A stretch of DNA of 64,000 nt from Rariglobus sp. GTDB lineage: Bacteria > Verrucomicrobiota > Verrucomicrobiia > Opitutales > Opitutaceae. Below are positions 1-9,292 of the stretch, piece by piece. The stretch is taken from assembly GCA_029266495.1 (NCBI GenBank), contig JAQSWS010000007.1:28532-92531 (forward strand), given 5' to 3'. How positions within the stretch are numbered: position 1 is the stretch's first letter; every line of letters begins with the position of its first letter. Under the pieces are notes generated by a model. The model made no database searches. It was not told the origin of the DNA and worked only from the letters and a program-made list of their open reading frames with translations. Made by a program: the position numbers and the translations under genes.

Positions 1-2557
1 CGGCCAGCTGGCGCGCCAACCGTGACTGGATGCAATACGCGTCGGCAAACGACTCCAGGGCCAGTTCGTATTCCTTGATCGCCCGGTCGATGAGTCCGGC
101 CGCCGCGATATCATCGGCGTCCTCCGAACGACGGATGGCCGCAAGCACCCCGGCGAGAAATTCCGCCTGCTTCGCGTCGCCCTTCGCCAGCGCCACGTCG
201 CGAAACACTGCATATGCGCGCATACGATCGCCCTTCGGCTGCTCGCCGTCAGACGGGTCGATCGCGATCGCCCGCTTCACCGTCGTCTCCGCGTCGGCCA
301 GCTTGCCTCCGGCCAGTTGCACCGAAGCCAGCCAGATGAGCGGACGCTCTTCATATGGATCAGCCGCCGCGAGTTTCTCCAGGAACGGAACCGCCTTGGC
401 TCCCTTCAACCGGATGTAGAGCGCGTAGGCCGGATCGTAACCGGAACTCTCGATCAGGACTCCCTCAGCAATCGCCACGGCCTCGTCGCCACGGCCCATT
501 GCAAACAACGTCTCCGCGACCACCAGCGGCAGCGGACGCCAGACACCGGCATCGCAATTTCTTAAAAACTGCGCCACGTCCGTCCGCCCCCAGTTCGGCG
601 ACTCGGCGAGCAATGCGATCACCTCGGCATGACGGCCCTGGCGCGCCATCACATCGGCCAGTTGCTGCGTCACCGACTGCAAGTCCACGCGAATCTCGTC
701 CTGCGAAGCGTCCTCTTCGGCAGGCATATTCATCACTCCGCCGGCACGGGACTTCGGCTTCACCGCCAGCCGCGCACGGAGGATCTCCTCGACCACCGCA
801 AAATTGCCCGCCTCCAGCTGCCCGGCCGCATACGTGTCGAATACATCGCCGCCCCCCACCCAGACCGGGCCCGACGCGTCTTTGAAGTCCGTGGTCAATT
901 TTTCGCTCCAGTTTTTCGCAAGCTGCGGACGCGAGACCGCCTCCGCCAGCTTGAGCAGACGGCCGGCGGATTCCTGCCATTCGGCCAGCCAGATCTTTTC
1001 CACAACCGTCGGGCGCGCTTCCAGGCAGGGCTCGAGCAACGCCAAGCCCTCGTCGATTTTTTCCTCGCCGATCAAGGCCCACCCATGACGCGCCTGCCAG
1101 ACCCTGGCCTCCTGCGAATCCTTCGGCGCGGCCGCCGCCTGCTTCGCCGCGAAGGCCGTGAGATCCGCTCCCCGACCCGCCAGCCCGGCCAGGTTCGTCA
1201 ACCCGCGCCATCCTCCGGTGCCCTGGTCGCGTGAAGCGATCCGGATCACAAGATCCCACGCCGCACCCGCGGCCGCCTGGGTCATGCGTGCATGATATGG
1301 CAGACCCGAGTCGTTGGGACCGTCTCCCAGTAACTCCGCCGCCTCGTCGATTCGTCCCGTGATCGCCAGTGCATACGCCAGCGCGCCCAGCGCGCGCTTT
1401 TGTTCCCAATCGTTTTCGCCGGGTTTTTTCGCCGTGAGTTCCGGGAACTGCTTTTTCAAAACGTCAAAAAGCGCAACCAACTCGCCGGCCGACTCCGCGT
1501 CCACCGACGAACTCCGCCAGCCGATCAGCGACCAAGGCACGCGTTTCGGTGAAAGTCGGCCCTCGACAATCATGCGGCGCGCCAGCCCGCCCGTCCGATT
1601 GCCGGGCTCAAGCTGCACGTCAACCGGCAACGCATAAACCTCCCGCAATAGTTTTTCCGCTTCCGCCTCGCCCGCCCACGTGACCAGGTCAGGCACATTG
1701 ATGCTACGATGATCATCTCGGCCTTCGGCGTTGAACTCGACCGCCAGATCGGGGTCCTGCATCGCCGTTTGCCACGCACGGTCCTCGCCGTTGAACCCAT
1801 AGAAATAGCCCAGCGCGCCCCCGGCTTTGCGGACCGCCAGCTCGCGCTCCTTCTCGGGCAGCATCGTGTTCTGCTGCGCCGCCTGATACGCCGCGTTGAG
1901 CCGGGTCAACTCCTGCCCGAGCTTGATCAGCTCCGCCAGCTTCTCCTCCCCGCCATAGCGCGCCGCGATCTGCGCACGATCCGGTGGACGATACGCATCC
2001 ATCTCCTCGCGAAACGCCTGCACTCGCTCCGCCGGCGAGTCCGCCAGCCACTGGCCCAGTGCTTTCTCCAATTGCTGCAACTGCTCGGACGCACCCCGCG
2101 CCTGCCAGTTCGAATCGTCACCTGCTTTCATCGCGCGCAGTTTCTTCGCGGTTGCCCCGAGTTCCTTGCGCTCCTTGCGCAACGCCTCGGCGGCGTCCGG
2201 TGCCGTCGCGTTCAAGACCAACGCCTCGATGAGCGCCAGCTTGCGCATCAGGTGCTCCACCGGATTTTCCTCCAACGCCGGCGTAGTCCCCACCCACGCG
2301 ACCGCCTGCGCGCGCGCCGCCGGCCACTCCACAGGTTCGCTCCCCACCGCAAAAATTGATCCGGCCCGGTAAGGCTCGTAACGGCCTTCCGGCACCGGCT
2401 TCCAGCCAAGCGCAGTGCTCAACGCCTCAGGCGTGGGCGCATTGTCCGGTTCCGCCGAACACACCGGCCCAGCCAGAACGGCCATGGATATAATGGAAGA
2501 AATCCAAAAACGGCGGATCCACGATCCGTCCAAAACCATCGAGCAATAATTGTTCAT
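1..2557 (-). CDS. Partial secreted helical-repeat (TPR-like) protein
   Basis: The reading frame is open from an ATG at 2555-2557 to the left edge, about 852 codons, so the C-terminus lies outside the window. The N-terminus (MNNYCSMVLDGSWIRRFWIS, then a hydrophobic stretch ending in VCSA) looks like a signal peptide cleaved before EPDN. The rest is rich in Ala, Leu, Glu and Arg and reads as stacked amphipathic helices. Near the left edge a stretch ending in RAIAIDPSDGEQ resembles the end of a tetratricopeptide unit. No enzyme motif is visible. There is no clear ribosome binding site; Met7 or Met24 are alternative starts. A periplasmic scaffold or an outer-membrane-associated TPR protein would fit. 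The function is unknown. Confidence 0.65.
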   Translation of the reverse strand, partial: MNNYCSMVLDGSWIRRFWISSIISMAVLAGPVCSAEPDNAPTPEALSTALGWKPVPEGRYEPYRAGSIFAVGSEPVEWPAARAQAVAWVGTTPALEENPVEHLMRKLALIEALVLNATAPDAAEALRKERKELGATAKKLRAMKAGDDSNWQARGASEQLQQLEKALGQWLADSPAERVQAFREEMDAYRPPDRAQIAARYGGEEKLAELIKLGQELTRLNAAYQAAQQNTMLPEKERELAVRKAGGALGYFYGFNGEDRAWQTAMQDPDLAVEFNAEGRDDHRSINVPDLVTWAGEAEAEKLLREVYALPVDVQLEPGNRTGGLARRMIVEGRLSPKRVPWSLIGWRSSSVDAESAGELVALFDVLKKQFPELTAKKPGENDWEQKRALGALAYALAITGRIDEAAELLGDGPNDSGLPYHARMTQAAAGAAWDLVIRIASRDQGTGGWRGLTNLAGLAGRGADLTAFAAKQAAAAPKDSQEARVWQARHGWALIGEEKIDEGLALLEPCLEARPTVVEKIWLAEWQESAGRLLKLAEAVSRPQLAKNWSEKLTTDFKDASGPVWVGGGDVFDTYAAGQLEAGNFAVVEEILRARLAVKPKSRAGGVMNMPAEEDASQDEIRVDLQSVTQQLADVMARQGRHAEVIALLAESPNWGRTDVAQFLRNCDAGVWRPLPLVVAETLFAMGRGDEAVAIAEGVLIESSGYDPAYALYIRLKGAKAVPFLEKLAAADPYEERPLIWLASVQLAGGKLADAETTVKRAIAIDPSDGEQPKGDRMRAYAVFRDVALAKGDAKQAEFLAGVLAAIRRSEDADDIAAAGLIDRAIKEYELALESFADAYCIQSRLARQLA

Positions 2558-2639
2558 AAGCAGGTGGGGTTAAAAAGACGCACGACACCACACCAGCCGG
2601 CACAATGAATTGACAACCCTGCAATCGCCGCGCCCTCGC

Positions 2640-3764
2640 TTATTTCGTCACCGCCGCCAGAAACCACTCCAGCGCATACCATGACAACTGACCCGACGGA
2701 CCGCGCGGATTAAAGTCGCACGCATGCGTCGCCCACGGCAGCGACACCAGCGCATTCGGCACGTCCAGCTCATCGAGCTTCACCTGAAGCCGCTCGCTCT
2801 GCTTGTGCCACACCATCGGGTCCATCGCGCCGTGCACCAGGAGCGTCGGCACGGCGTTTTCCTTCGTCACGAACAGATACCCCGACGCCGTTCGATACAT
2901 CTCCGCCGCCTCTTCCGGCGAACCACCGAGATACTGCCGCAGCAGCTTCACCGCGTTCAAAATATCATCCTCGCGCGAGAATCCCCAGGCGAACACCTGG
3001 TCGTGCGGACCATAAAACGAAACCGCGCCGCGCACCGCAGTATCCGGAAATCCATACGTCACCGCCGTCGCGATCTGACCGCCCGCCGAACGCCCCATCA
3101 ACACCAGACGCGCCGGATCAATCCCCAGTTCCGCCGCATTCGCCTTCAAATACGCGATCGCCGCCCTCACATCCTCCGCCTGCCCCGGCCACCGCGTCGC
3201 CGGCGCCAGCCGGTAGCTCACCGCCGCCACCGCATACCCGAGCCGGGCGAGATGATGATTCACCTCCGGCAACTGCCCTCGGTCCCCGTTATCCCAACCG
3301 CCGCCATGGATCATCACCACGCACGGCGCCGGAGTCGTGCGCCCGGCCGCCCGATAAAAATCCATTGGCAGTCCGCCGCCCGCCACCCGCGTTTCCACCG
3401 GCACCTTGTCCGCCTCTCGTGCAAACAACCCGCCCACCGAAAACGCCGGCCGCGCCAGCTCCACCTTGCCAAACGCCGATCCCAGTTTCGCCGGCAATGT
3501 CTCCGCAATCCCCATCGCCTGCACCACCGGCCTCAGCAATCCCGCCATCGCCATCGCGCACACCGCGACGATCACTCCGCGCAACCCGCCGCCCCATCCC
3601 CACGCAACCGCTCCGATGACCACCGGGAGCACGATCAGCAGATGCCCGAACTCGCCGGCCAAAATCGATGCCTTCCACAGCCCCGTCGTCGGAGCACGCC
3701 ACCACGTGAGCGACGCCGCCCCCGCACACCCGACCGCCAGCAACAGCAATGTCCAACGCACCAT
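2640..3764 (-). CDS. Membrane-anchored alpha/beta hydrolase (esterase/lipase family)
   Basis: The protein has 374 residues. Residues 1-80 hold about three hydrophobic segments (roughly 1-20, 41-58, 62-80), so the catalytic part is probably tethered to the inner membrane. The hydrolase domain begins near residue 115. It shows the oxyanion-hole motif HGGGW (153-157), the nucleophile elbow GRSAGG with Ser226, an acid in HGAMDP and a His in ATHACD near the C-terminus. This is the layout of the BD-FAE/hormone-sensitive-lipase type esterases, which cleave carboxylic esters, often acetyl or feruloyl groups on sugars. The substrate cannot be read from the sequence. It lies 82 bp downstream of the secreted repeat protein on the same strand's opposite side, with no overlap, so it may be transcribed alone. 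Confidence 0.8.
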   Translation of the reverse strand: MVRWTLLLLAVGCAGAASLTWWRAPTTGLWKASILAGEFGHLLIVLPVVIGAVAWGWGGGLRGVIVAVCAMAMAGLLRPVVQAMGIAETLPAKLGSAFGKVELARPAFSVGGLFAREADKVPVETRVAGGGLPMDFYRAAGRTTPAPCVVMIHGGGWDNGDRGQLPEVNHHLARLGYAVAAVSYRLAPATRWPGQAEDVRAAIAYLKANAAELGIDPARLVLMGRSAGGQIATAVTYGFPDTAVRGAVSFYGPHDQVFAWGFSREDDILNAVKLLRQYLGGSPEEAAEMYRTASGYLFVTKENAVPTLLVHGAMDPMVWHKQSERLQVKLDELDVPNALVSLPWATHACDFNPRGPSGQLSWYALEWFLAAVTK

Positions 3765-3839
3765 ATCCTCTCACTACGCCCGTAAACTCCCCGCAGGCGC
3801 AAAATATTTTGCGTATCGCTCATTCCCGTAACGGAACGG

Positions 3840-3965
3840 CGGAGCCGTTTCGTCCGATTCCTCTCCGACTTCTGTGCCTTTTTGTGCTTTTTGTGGCAAA
3901 AAATTCCGATTCCGAACCTTTCATGTCTTTCGTGTTTTTCGTGGTTAAAAACTCCGATTCCCCGC
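3840..3965. repeat. Degenerate TTTTTGTGC / TTTCGTG extragenic repeat
   Basis: Between the esterase start and rsuA the plus strand carries repeated units such as gtgcctttttgtgctttttgtgg and cttttcatgtctttcgtgttt-like copies, each preceded by a similar ttccgattcc spacer. On the minus strand they would read as Lys/His-rich nonsense (KHKKAQK, HEKHERHE). A related stretch lies at 9790-9958. It is non-coding repeat DNA rather than a gene. Confidence 0.6.
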
Positions 3966-3984
3966 ATCCCTTTTCCCATTTCCC

Positions 3985-4680
3985 ATGCGCCGTCTCGACC
4001 AGCTCCTCGCCAACCTCGGTTACTGCTCCCGCCGCGAAGCGCGCGACTTCCTCAAGAAAAACGCCGTAACCGTTAAGGGCAAAGCCGTCCGCGACCCTTC
4101 CGATAAAGCCTGCGCCACCGATGTCCTCATCAACGGCGAACCGCTCGACCACCCCGATGGCCTGCTGCTTCTGCTCAACAAACCCCTCGGCCTCGTCTGC
4201 TCCCATGACGAACGCGAAGGCCCGCGCGTCTACGACCTCCTCCCGGAGCGCTGGCGCGCCCGCAATCCCCAGGTCACGTCCATCGGCCGCCTCGACAAGG
4301 ACACCTCCGGCCTGATCCTCCTCACCGATCAGACCGAGCTCGTTCACAAATACACCTCGCCCAAGCACAAGGTCCCCAAACTCTACCGCGCCACCACCGA
4401 CCGCGACCTCACGCCCGGTCTCATTCCGCTCTTCGCCGCCGGCACGCTCGTCCTCGACGGCGAAGACGATCCCTGCGCCCCCGCCGAACTCCGCCTCTTT
4501 CCCGAGTCGCCGCGCACCGCCGAACTGATTCTCACCGAGGGCAAATACCACCAGGTCCGCCGCATGTTCGCCGCCGCCGGCGCAACCGTGCTCACCCTCC
4601 ACCGCGTCCAATTCGGCAATCTCACCCTCGGCAATCTCGCCCCAGGCGAATTCCGGCCCGTGACCGTCGATGAGATTTAA
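3985..4680 (+). CDS. rsuA: 16S rRNA pseudouridine synthase (RsuA/RluB family)
   Basis: The protein has 231 residues, the usual length for RsuA. An N-terminal S4 RNA-binding domain occupies about residues 1-55 (MRRLDQLLANLGYCSRREAR). The catalytic domain has LLNKPLGLVCSHD and the conserved GRLDKDTSGL, in which Asp104 is the expected catalytic nucleophile for uridine isomerisation. The C-terminal KYHQVRRMFAA is also typical. VYDLLPE after the KPLG motif favours RsuA (16S U516) over the large-subunit enzymes, but RluB/E/F cannot be excluded from sequence alone. The stop overlaps the start of the receptor gene by 11 bp, so the two are probably co-transcribed. Confidence 0.88.
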   Translation: MRRLDQLLANLGYCSRREARDFLKKNAVTVKGKAVRDPSDKACATDVLINGEPLDHPDGLLLLLNKPLGLVCSHDEREGPRVYDLLPERWRARNPQVTSIGRLDKDTSGLILLTDQTELVHKYTSPKHKVPKLYRATTDRDLTPGLIPLFAAGTLVLDGEDDPCAPAELRLFPESPRTAELILTEGKYHQVRRMFAAAGATVLTLHRVQFGNLTLGNLAPGEFRPVTVDEI

Positions 4681-6688
4681 GCCCCTGCTTTTTCTGCCGG
4701 TCACCGCCTGCGCGCTCTTCGCCGGGGATCCGCCCGTTGCCCTGTCTCCCGTCGTCGTCTCCGCCACCCGCAGCGAACAACCCGCCCAAGCCCTGCCGGT
4801 CGCCGTCACCGTCTTCACCGTCGAGGACCTGCGCGCGTCGCCTTCGCTCGCGATCGACGACACGCTCCGCTCCGACCCGTCCTTCAGTCTCTTCCGTCGC
4901 ACCGGCAGCCTCACCGCCAATCCCACCGCCCAGGGCGTCTCCCTCCGCGGACTCGGCCCCAGTGGCGCCAGCCGTTCCCTCGTCCTTCTGGACGGGATCC
5001 CCCTCAACGACCCCTTCGGCGGCTGGGTCGCCTGGACCAAGCTCCCCAAGCTCTCCCTCTCCTCCGCCGAGATCGTGCGCGGCGGCGGTTCCGGCGCCTG
5101 GGGCAACGCCGCCCTCGGCGGCACGGTGCAACTCCTCACCGCACCGCCCGATGGCAACCACGCCGCCGCCGAGGCTTACATCGGCGACTTCGACACACGC
5201 GGCGGGGAAGTCGCCATCACCCGCTCCACCGCCGGCAACCGCACCAGCGTCACCGTGGACGCCGCCGCCTTCGCCACCGATGGCGTTTATCTGATCCGCA
5301 ATCCCGGCTCCATCGATCGCCCGGCCAGCCTCGATTACCAACGCGCCCAAGCATCCATCTGTAGTGCGATCACCGATACGCTCACGCTCACCGTCACCGG
5401 CCGTCTCTACGCCGAGGAACGCGGCAACGGCACTCCGCTCCAGCGCAACTCCTCCGATGAGGCCTTCTTCTCTGTCGTGCTCTCCGGTTACGACACCCAA
5501 GACTTCACCTGGGCCGCCGTCTTCTACGCCCAGGACCAGTCATTCGCGTCCTTCTTCTCCTCCGTTGATCCGACGCGCACCACCGAGACACCCGCCAATG
5601 ACCAATACGACGTTCCCGCCACCGCGCTGGGCGCCACCTTCACCGCCACGTGGACCTCCGGCTCCGGCGCCATCACCACGCTCGGCACCGACTTCCGCCG
5701 TGTCGAAGGCGAGACCCGCGAACGCTTCAACTTCGCCCTCGGACCCTTCGACCGCCGTGCCGGTGGCGAACAAACCTTCCTCGGGCTCTTCGCCCGCCAC
5801 GACCGCTCCGTCTTGACCGCCCTGCACGTCTCCGCCGGCGCCCGCATCGACACCTGGCAAAACACCGGCGGCTTCCGTCGAGAAACCGGTCCCGTTCCCC
5901 TCGACCAAACGTTCCCCGATCAGGAGGGCGTCGAGTTCAGCCCCCATCTTGGGCTCGTCTGGCAACCCGCACCCGACGTCCGCGCCCGCGCCTCCGCCTA
6001 TCAGGCATTCCGCGTCCCCACGCTCAACGAATACTACCGCCCCTTCCGTGTCGGTGCCGTCACCACCAACGCCAATCCCGACCTCGTCCCCGAAACCCTC
6101 ACCGGTTTCGAAACCGGCCTCGACCTCGGACGCCCCGGTGCGCCGCTCGGCGCTTCCCTCACCGCCTTTGTCAATGAACTCCAGGACGCCGTGGCAAACG
6201 TCACCATCGCCCCCGACACCCGTGAACGCCGAAACCTCGACCACGTCCGCGTGCAAGGCCTCGAGGCCTCTCTCCGCGCCCGCCCTCACCGCACGCTCAC
6301 GCTTGAAGCCGCCTATCTTTTCACCGACGCCCGCGTGACCGATCCCGGCGCCAATGCCCCCGCGTCCCTCGACGGCAACCGCCTCGCCCAAGTCCCCCGC
6401 CACACCCTCACCACGTCGGCGACATGGAACGCCCCGTTCGCGCTGCAACTCACCGCCCGCGCCCGCTGGTTCTCCGCGCAATATGAGGACGACGAAAACA
6501 CCCTCCGCCTCGCCCCTGCCGCCACCGTCGATCTCGGTGTCTCGCGTCGTTTCCGCAAACACTGGGAAGTCTTCGTCGCCGTCGAAAACCTCTTCGACGC
6601 CGAGGTCGAAACCGGCCGCACCACCGCCGGCATCGTCAGCATCGCCCCGCCCCGCTGGTCCCGCGCCGGCCTCCGCTACGATTGGTGA
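4670..6688 (+). CDS. TonB-dependent outer-membrane receptor
   Basis: The protein has 672 residues with a short signal peptide (MRFKPLLFLPVTACALFAG). The N-terminal plug starts with PVVVSATRSEQPAQALPVAV and includes SLRGLGPSGASRSLVLLDG and EIVRGGGSGAWGNAALGGTV, the standard plug landmarks. A beta-barrel follows and ends in the aromatic-rich WSRAGLRYDW, as expected for BAM-recognised barrels. It would import a siderophore, cobalamin or oligosaccharide using TonB-ExbBD energy. The substrate cannot be deduced. The size and lack of an N-terminal CarboxypepD-like domain are closer to BtuB/FhuE-type receptors than to SusC. The start ATG overlaps the end of rsuA. Confidence 0.88.
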   Translation: MRFKPLLFLPVTACALFAGDPPVALSPVVVSATRSEQPAQALPVAVTVFTVEDLRASPSLAIDDTLRSDPSFSLFRRTGSLTANPTAQGVSLRGLGPSGASRSLVLLDGIPLNDPFGGWVAWTKLPKLSLSSAEIVRGGGSGAWGNAALGGTVQLLTAPPDGNHAAAEAYIGDFDTRGGEVAITRSTAGNRTSVTVDAAAFATDGVYLIRNPGSIDRPASLDYQRAQASICSAITDTLTLTVTGRLYAEERGNGTPLQRNSSDEAFFSVVLSGYDTQDFTWAAVFYAQDQSFASFFSSVDPTRTTETPANDQYDVPATALGATFTATWTSGSGAITTLGTDFRRVEGETRERFNFALGPFDRRAGGEQTFLGLFARHDRSVLTALHVSAGARIDTWQNTGGFRRETGPVPLDQTFPDQEGVEFSPHLGLVWQPAPDVRARASAYQAFRVPTLNEYYRPFRVGAVTTNANPDLVPETLTGFETGLDLGRPGAPLGASLTAFVNELQDAVANVTIAPDTRERRNLDHVRVQGLEASLRARPHRTLTLEAAYLFTDARVTDPGANAPASLDGNRLAQVPRHTLTTSATWNAPFALQLTARARWFSAQYEDDENTLRLAPAATVDLGVSRRFRKHWEVFVAVENLFDAEVETGRTTAGIVSIAPPRWSRAGLRYDW

Positions 6689-6734
6689 CACTCCCCTTTG
6701 TAAACCACCCCTCAATCTTTTCTCTCTCAACAAC

Positions 6735-6777
6735 GCCCAACCTATTTGTCACTTAATAAGTGACAAATAGGTTGGGC
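6735..6777. repeat. 43-bp perfect palindrome, copy A
   Basis: Two 21-nt arms (6735-6755 and 6757-6777) are exact reverse complements separated by a single A. The inner half of each arm is TTTGTCACTTA / TAAGTGACAAA; the outer half is GCCCAACCTA. The same inner core occurs at 9293-9335 with a different but again self-complementary outer half. It lies downstream of the TonB receptor and 14 bp upstream of the GDSL gene. As RNA it would form a long hairpin, but there is no T-run, so it is not a standard terminator. Confidence 0.85.
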
Positions 6778-6790
6778 CCGCTTTCACGAA

Positions 6791-7573
6791 ATGCCCGTCC
6801 CGTCCACCCGATCCTTCGCCCGCTATGTCGCCCTCGGCGACAGTTCGACCGAAGGCCTTGACGATCCCGATGAAGCCGGCGGCTACCGCGGCTGGTCCCA
6901 ACGCCTCGCCGAACGCCTTCACGCGACCACGTCCCCCGACCTTCTCTACGCCAATCTCGCCGTGCGCGGACTCACCACCGCACAGGTCCGCGCCGGTCAA
7001 CTTGACGCCGCCCTCGCGATGCGTCCCGACCTCGCCACCGTCTTCTGCGGCACCAACGACGTCACCGCCTTCCGCTTCGACGCCGGTCGCGTCGCCGCCG
7101 ACATCGAATACATGCAGCGTGCGCTCGTCTCCTCCGGCGCGACCGTCCTCAGCTTCACCTTGCCCGATCTCACCCCGCTCATGCCGCTCGCGCGCCTGAT
7201 CGCCCCCCGCATCGCCGCGCTCAACCGTGCCCTCGCCGACGCCTCGCGCGCCACCGGCGCGATCCTCGTGGATTTCGCCGCCCGGCCCGTGGCCACCGAC
7301 CGCCGGCTCTGGAGCGAAGATCGCATCCACGCCAACTCCGCCGGCCACGCCCGCATCGCCGACGCGCTCGCCCACGCATTGAACCTTCCGGGCAGCGACG
7401 ATGCCTGGTGCCACTCCTTTTCCTCCCCGCTTCCACAAAGCCGTCTCGAAGGATGCCACGCCGAGGCCCGCTGGATCCGGCGGCATCTCTTGCCCTGGAT
7501 AGTTCAGGGGCTCACCGGCCAGTCCTCCTCACAAGGACGCGGCCCCAAACGTCCGGAGCTGACCGCACTCTGA
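6791..7573 (+). CDS. SGNH/GDSL-type esterase
   Basis: The protein has 260 residues and no signal peptide. Block I is ALGDSSTEGLDD with the nucleophilic Ser in GDSS, block III is FCGTNDV with the Asn, and block V is SEDRIHANSAGHARIADAL with Asp and His. These are the four SGNH signature positions. The family hydrolyses esters or thioesters, and many bacterial members are deacetylases of unknown substrate. The last 50 residues, after LNLPGSDDAW, are rich in Arg, Pro and Ser and probably disordered. It is convergent with the YHS/MauE gene (21 bp apart) and is preceded by a long palindrome. Confidence 0.85.
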   Translation: MPVPSTRSFARYVALGDSSTEGLDDPDEAGGYRGWSQRLAERLHATTSPDLLYANLAVRGLTTAQVRAGQLDAALAMRPDLATVFCGTNDVTAFRFDAGRVAADIEYMQRALVSSGATVLSFTLPDLTPLMPLARLIAPRIAALNRALADASRATGAILVDFAARPVATDRRLWSEDRIHANSAGHARIADALAHALNLPGSDDAWCHSFSSPLPQSRLEGCHAEARWIRRHLLPWIVQGLTGQSSSQGRGPKRPELTAL

Positions 7574-7593
7574 ATCTCCGGGAAAGCCGGCGG

Positions 7594-8343
7594 TTATCCG
7601 GGCCGCAACCACATCACCGCGGCCATGGCCGCCATCCCGAGATCCTCCGTCAACGCGACGGTGGAGAGCGGCACCTTGAGCACCGTGCCCATGCACGCAC
7701 AGTTCAAATCCAGTCCCTTTCGCAAAGCCCGGATGACTCCCATTGCCCCAAAAATCATGACGGCAACCGTCACTCCATAAAGGACGGGCAGCCGCGCCTG
7801 CGTCAAATAACCGAGCCCCAGGCCCAGCTCGATAAACGGATAAACCCAGGCATAGCCCCGCGCCCGCCTGGCGAGCAGATCATACATCTGGAAACCGTCG
7901 GCAAAGCCGGGGAGATCGAAAAACTTGAACATCGCGAAGATCACGAGAAAGAGCCCCATGAAATCGTGCATCCAAGCCATGCCCGACCAAGGTCCGGCAG
8001 CCCCCGCCTGCCGCGCCGTGGCCGCGGCGATCGCGGATCCGATCACGATCAACAAAGGCAGGTAATCCCTCCCGCGCGTCCCGCGGCCGGGCTCGCGACG
8101 ATGGATCTTTTTCCCCTCATCCCTGGCGGCGTCCTCGCCGGGTCGATTGATCCTGCGGCGGCCCTCTTCATCCACAAAACGCACCGGGTCCTGCTGAAAG
8201 CGCCCCCGGCAGGTCTCACTGCAAAAATAATAGGTATGCCCATGGTGCTCGCTGCTCAACGCATCGTTCGCATCAATCGACATGCCGCAGACCGGGTCCA
8301 CGACCTCGCGCCTGCCGGCCTTCCTGATTGCCATGGAATCCAT
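7594..8343 (-). CDS. YHS domain fused to MauE/DoxX-like membrane domain
   Basis: The N-terminus carries VVDPVCGMSID and YYFCSETCRGRF, a YHS metal-binding domain like those in copper P-type ATPases. After a charged linker come about four membrane helices (starting LPLLIVIGSAIAAA) with the internal motif LNCACMGT, typical of MauE-like redox-associated membrane proteins. The family is linked to disulfide or metal handling in the envelope. The start was set at ATG 8341-8343, which has AAAGGG about 7 nt upstream. A GTG at 8377-8379 overlapping the stop of the PRC-barrel gene would add 12 residues (261 in all). It is translated directly after the PRC-barrel gene, so the two are likely one operon. 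Confidence 0.75.
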   Translation of the reverse strand: MDSMAIRKAGRREVVDPVCGMSIDANDALSSEHHGHTYYFCSETCRGRFQQDPVRFVDEEGRRRINRPGEDAARDEGKKIHRREPGRGTRGRDYLPLLIVIGSAIAAATARQAGAAGPWSGMAWMHDFMGLFLVIFAMFKFFDLPGFADGFQMYDLLARRARGYAWVYPFIELGLGLGYLTQARLPVLYGVTVAVMIFGAMGVIRALRKGLDLNCACMGTVLKVPLSTVALTEDLGMAAMAAVMWLRPG

Positions 8344-8375
8344 CGGAATGCCCTTTCTTGGCCCTGCCCGGAAAA

Positions 8376-9122
8376 TCACCCGGCGTGCAGCGAGGCGGCC
8401 TCGGGCGATTGCTTTAATTCATCGCGGGAAATATTCACCGACACCTCCCGGTCCGACCAGCGGACGTCCCGTATCAAATAGGTAGATACGGCCACCTTCC
8501 GGCCCGGCCACCAGTTCTTCGTGTCCACCACCAGTTGGTGAACAGCCCAATGTCCGTCCTCCACCAGCAGGTCCTCCACATGGCCGATTTCCCCGTCCAT
8601 GGCCTCGATGCCATAGCCCCGGATCTCGCGAGTGCTGTGCAAGTGGGGATCGCCGGGAGGCTCCGATTCACGGGCGGGAGGCGGCGGCACTTCCGCGCCG
8701 TCGGCCCGGTCGGACGCGCGCAGAGTCCACACCGCCGCGGCGGACGGCAGAACTGCCGGCGAAATGGCCCCGCCGAGCCCGTCGCCCAACCCGGTTCCAC
8801 CCCAATACACCGGCCAGGCGTAATAGCTGCGCAACCGCTCCTCCTCCTGCCGTGACACGGGCAGATCGGATGACACGTCGGGGCTGTCCTTCACCTGCTG
8901 CCGCTTCAGCGCCACCACCAGGCTGCGGCCATCCCGGTCGATCTCCGAGACGCTCTCGGGGGAAAGCAGCACCTGCCCGCGGTTGAACCAGCTGCCGGTA
9001 TTCACCACGAAGTAGCGGACCGTCCATTCCACATCGTCGAACAGAATATCGTGCACCTCGCCGATGGCCCCATCGGTCGCCTGAATTTTAAAGCCCTCGA
9101 TTGTTTTGGCGTCTATTAACAT
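8376..9122 (-). CDS. Protein with two PRC-barrel domains
   Basis: The protein has about 248 residues. The first PRC-barrel begins at LIDAKTIEGFKIQATDGAIG and contains EVHDILFDDVEWTVRYFVV. The second, after a Pro-rich linker, reads EIRGYGIEAMDGEIGHVEDL and ends with RDVRWSDREVSVNISRDE. Such tandem PRC-barrel proteins are common small stress-related proteins of unknown binding partner. The start at 9120-9122 was chosen because GGAGG (minus strand, 9131-9135) lies 8 nt upstream. An upstream ATG at 9135-9137 would contain this ribosome binding site. The stop overlaps a possible GTG start of the YHS/MauE gene. Confidence 0.8.
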   Translation of the reverse strand: MLIDAKTIEGFKIQATDGAIGEVHDILFDDVEWTVRYFVVNTGSWFNRGQVLLSPESVSEIDRDGRSLVVALKRQQVKDSPDVSSDLPVSRQEEERLRSYYAWPVYWGGTGLGDGLGGAISPAVLPSAAAVWTLRASDRADGAEVPPPPARESEPPGDPHLHSTREIRGYGIEAMDGEIGHVEDLLVEDGHWAVHQLVVDTKNWWPGRKVAVSTYLIRDVRWSDREVSVNISRDELKQSPEAASLHAG

Positions 9123-9130
9123 GGGTGGTT

Positions 9131-9135
9131 CCTCC
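9131..9135 (-). promoter_or_regulatory. Ribosome binding site deciding the PRC-barrel start
   Basis: GGAGG on the minus strand ends 8 nt before the ATG at 9122. It is the clearest Shine-Dalgarno sequence near this gene and argues against the ATG five codons upstream. Confidence 0.6.
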
Positions 9136-9292
9136 ATTGACGGGGTTAAGTAGGTGCCCTCGCCGGCCGGCCGGGATGACTGCTACCGTCGCCCAACTTC
9201 GCCCATGACCGCCCCCTCCGCCATCGGGTCGATTACCTTGCCCAAGATAAGGCCGCGCACCCTCGTCAACGCACTCCGCGCCCACGACCCGT

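Noticed and set aside
465-1409. 314-codon Gly/Arg-rich frame on the minus strand
   Set aside because: It lies in another frame of the partial helical-repeat gene that runs through the whole region; composition is that of a shadow.
9088-9285. Minus-strand frame upstream of the PRC-barrel gene
   Set aside because: It overlaps the PRC-barrel gene's ribosome binding site and has no motif or conserved look.
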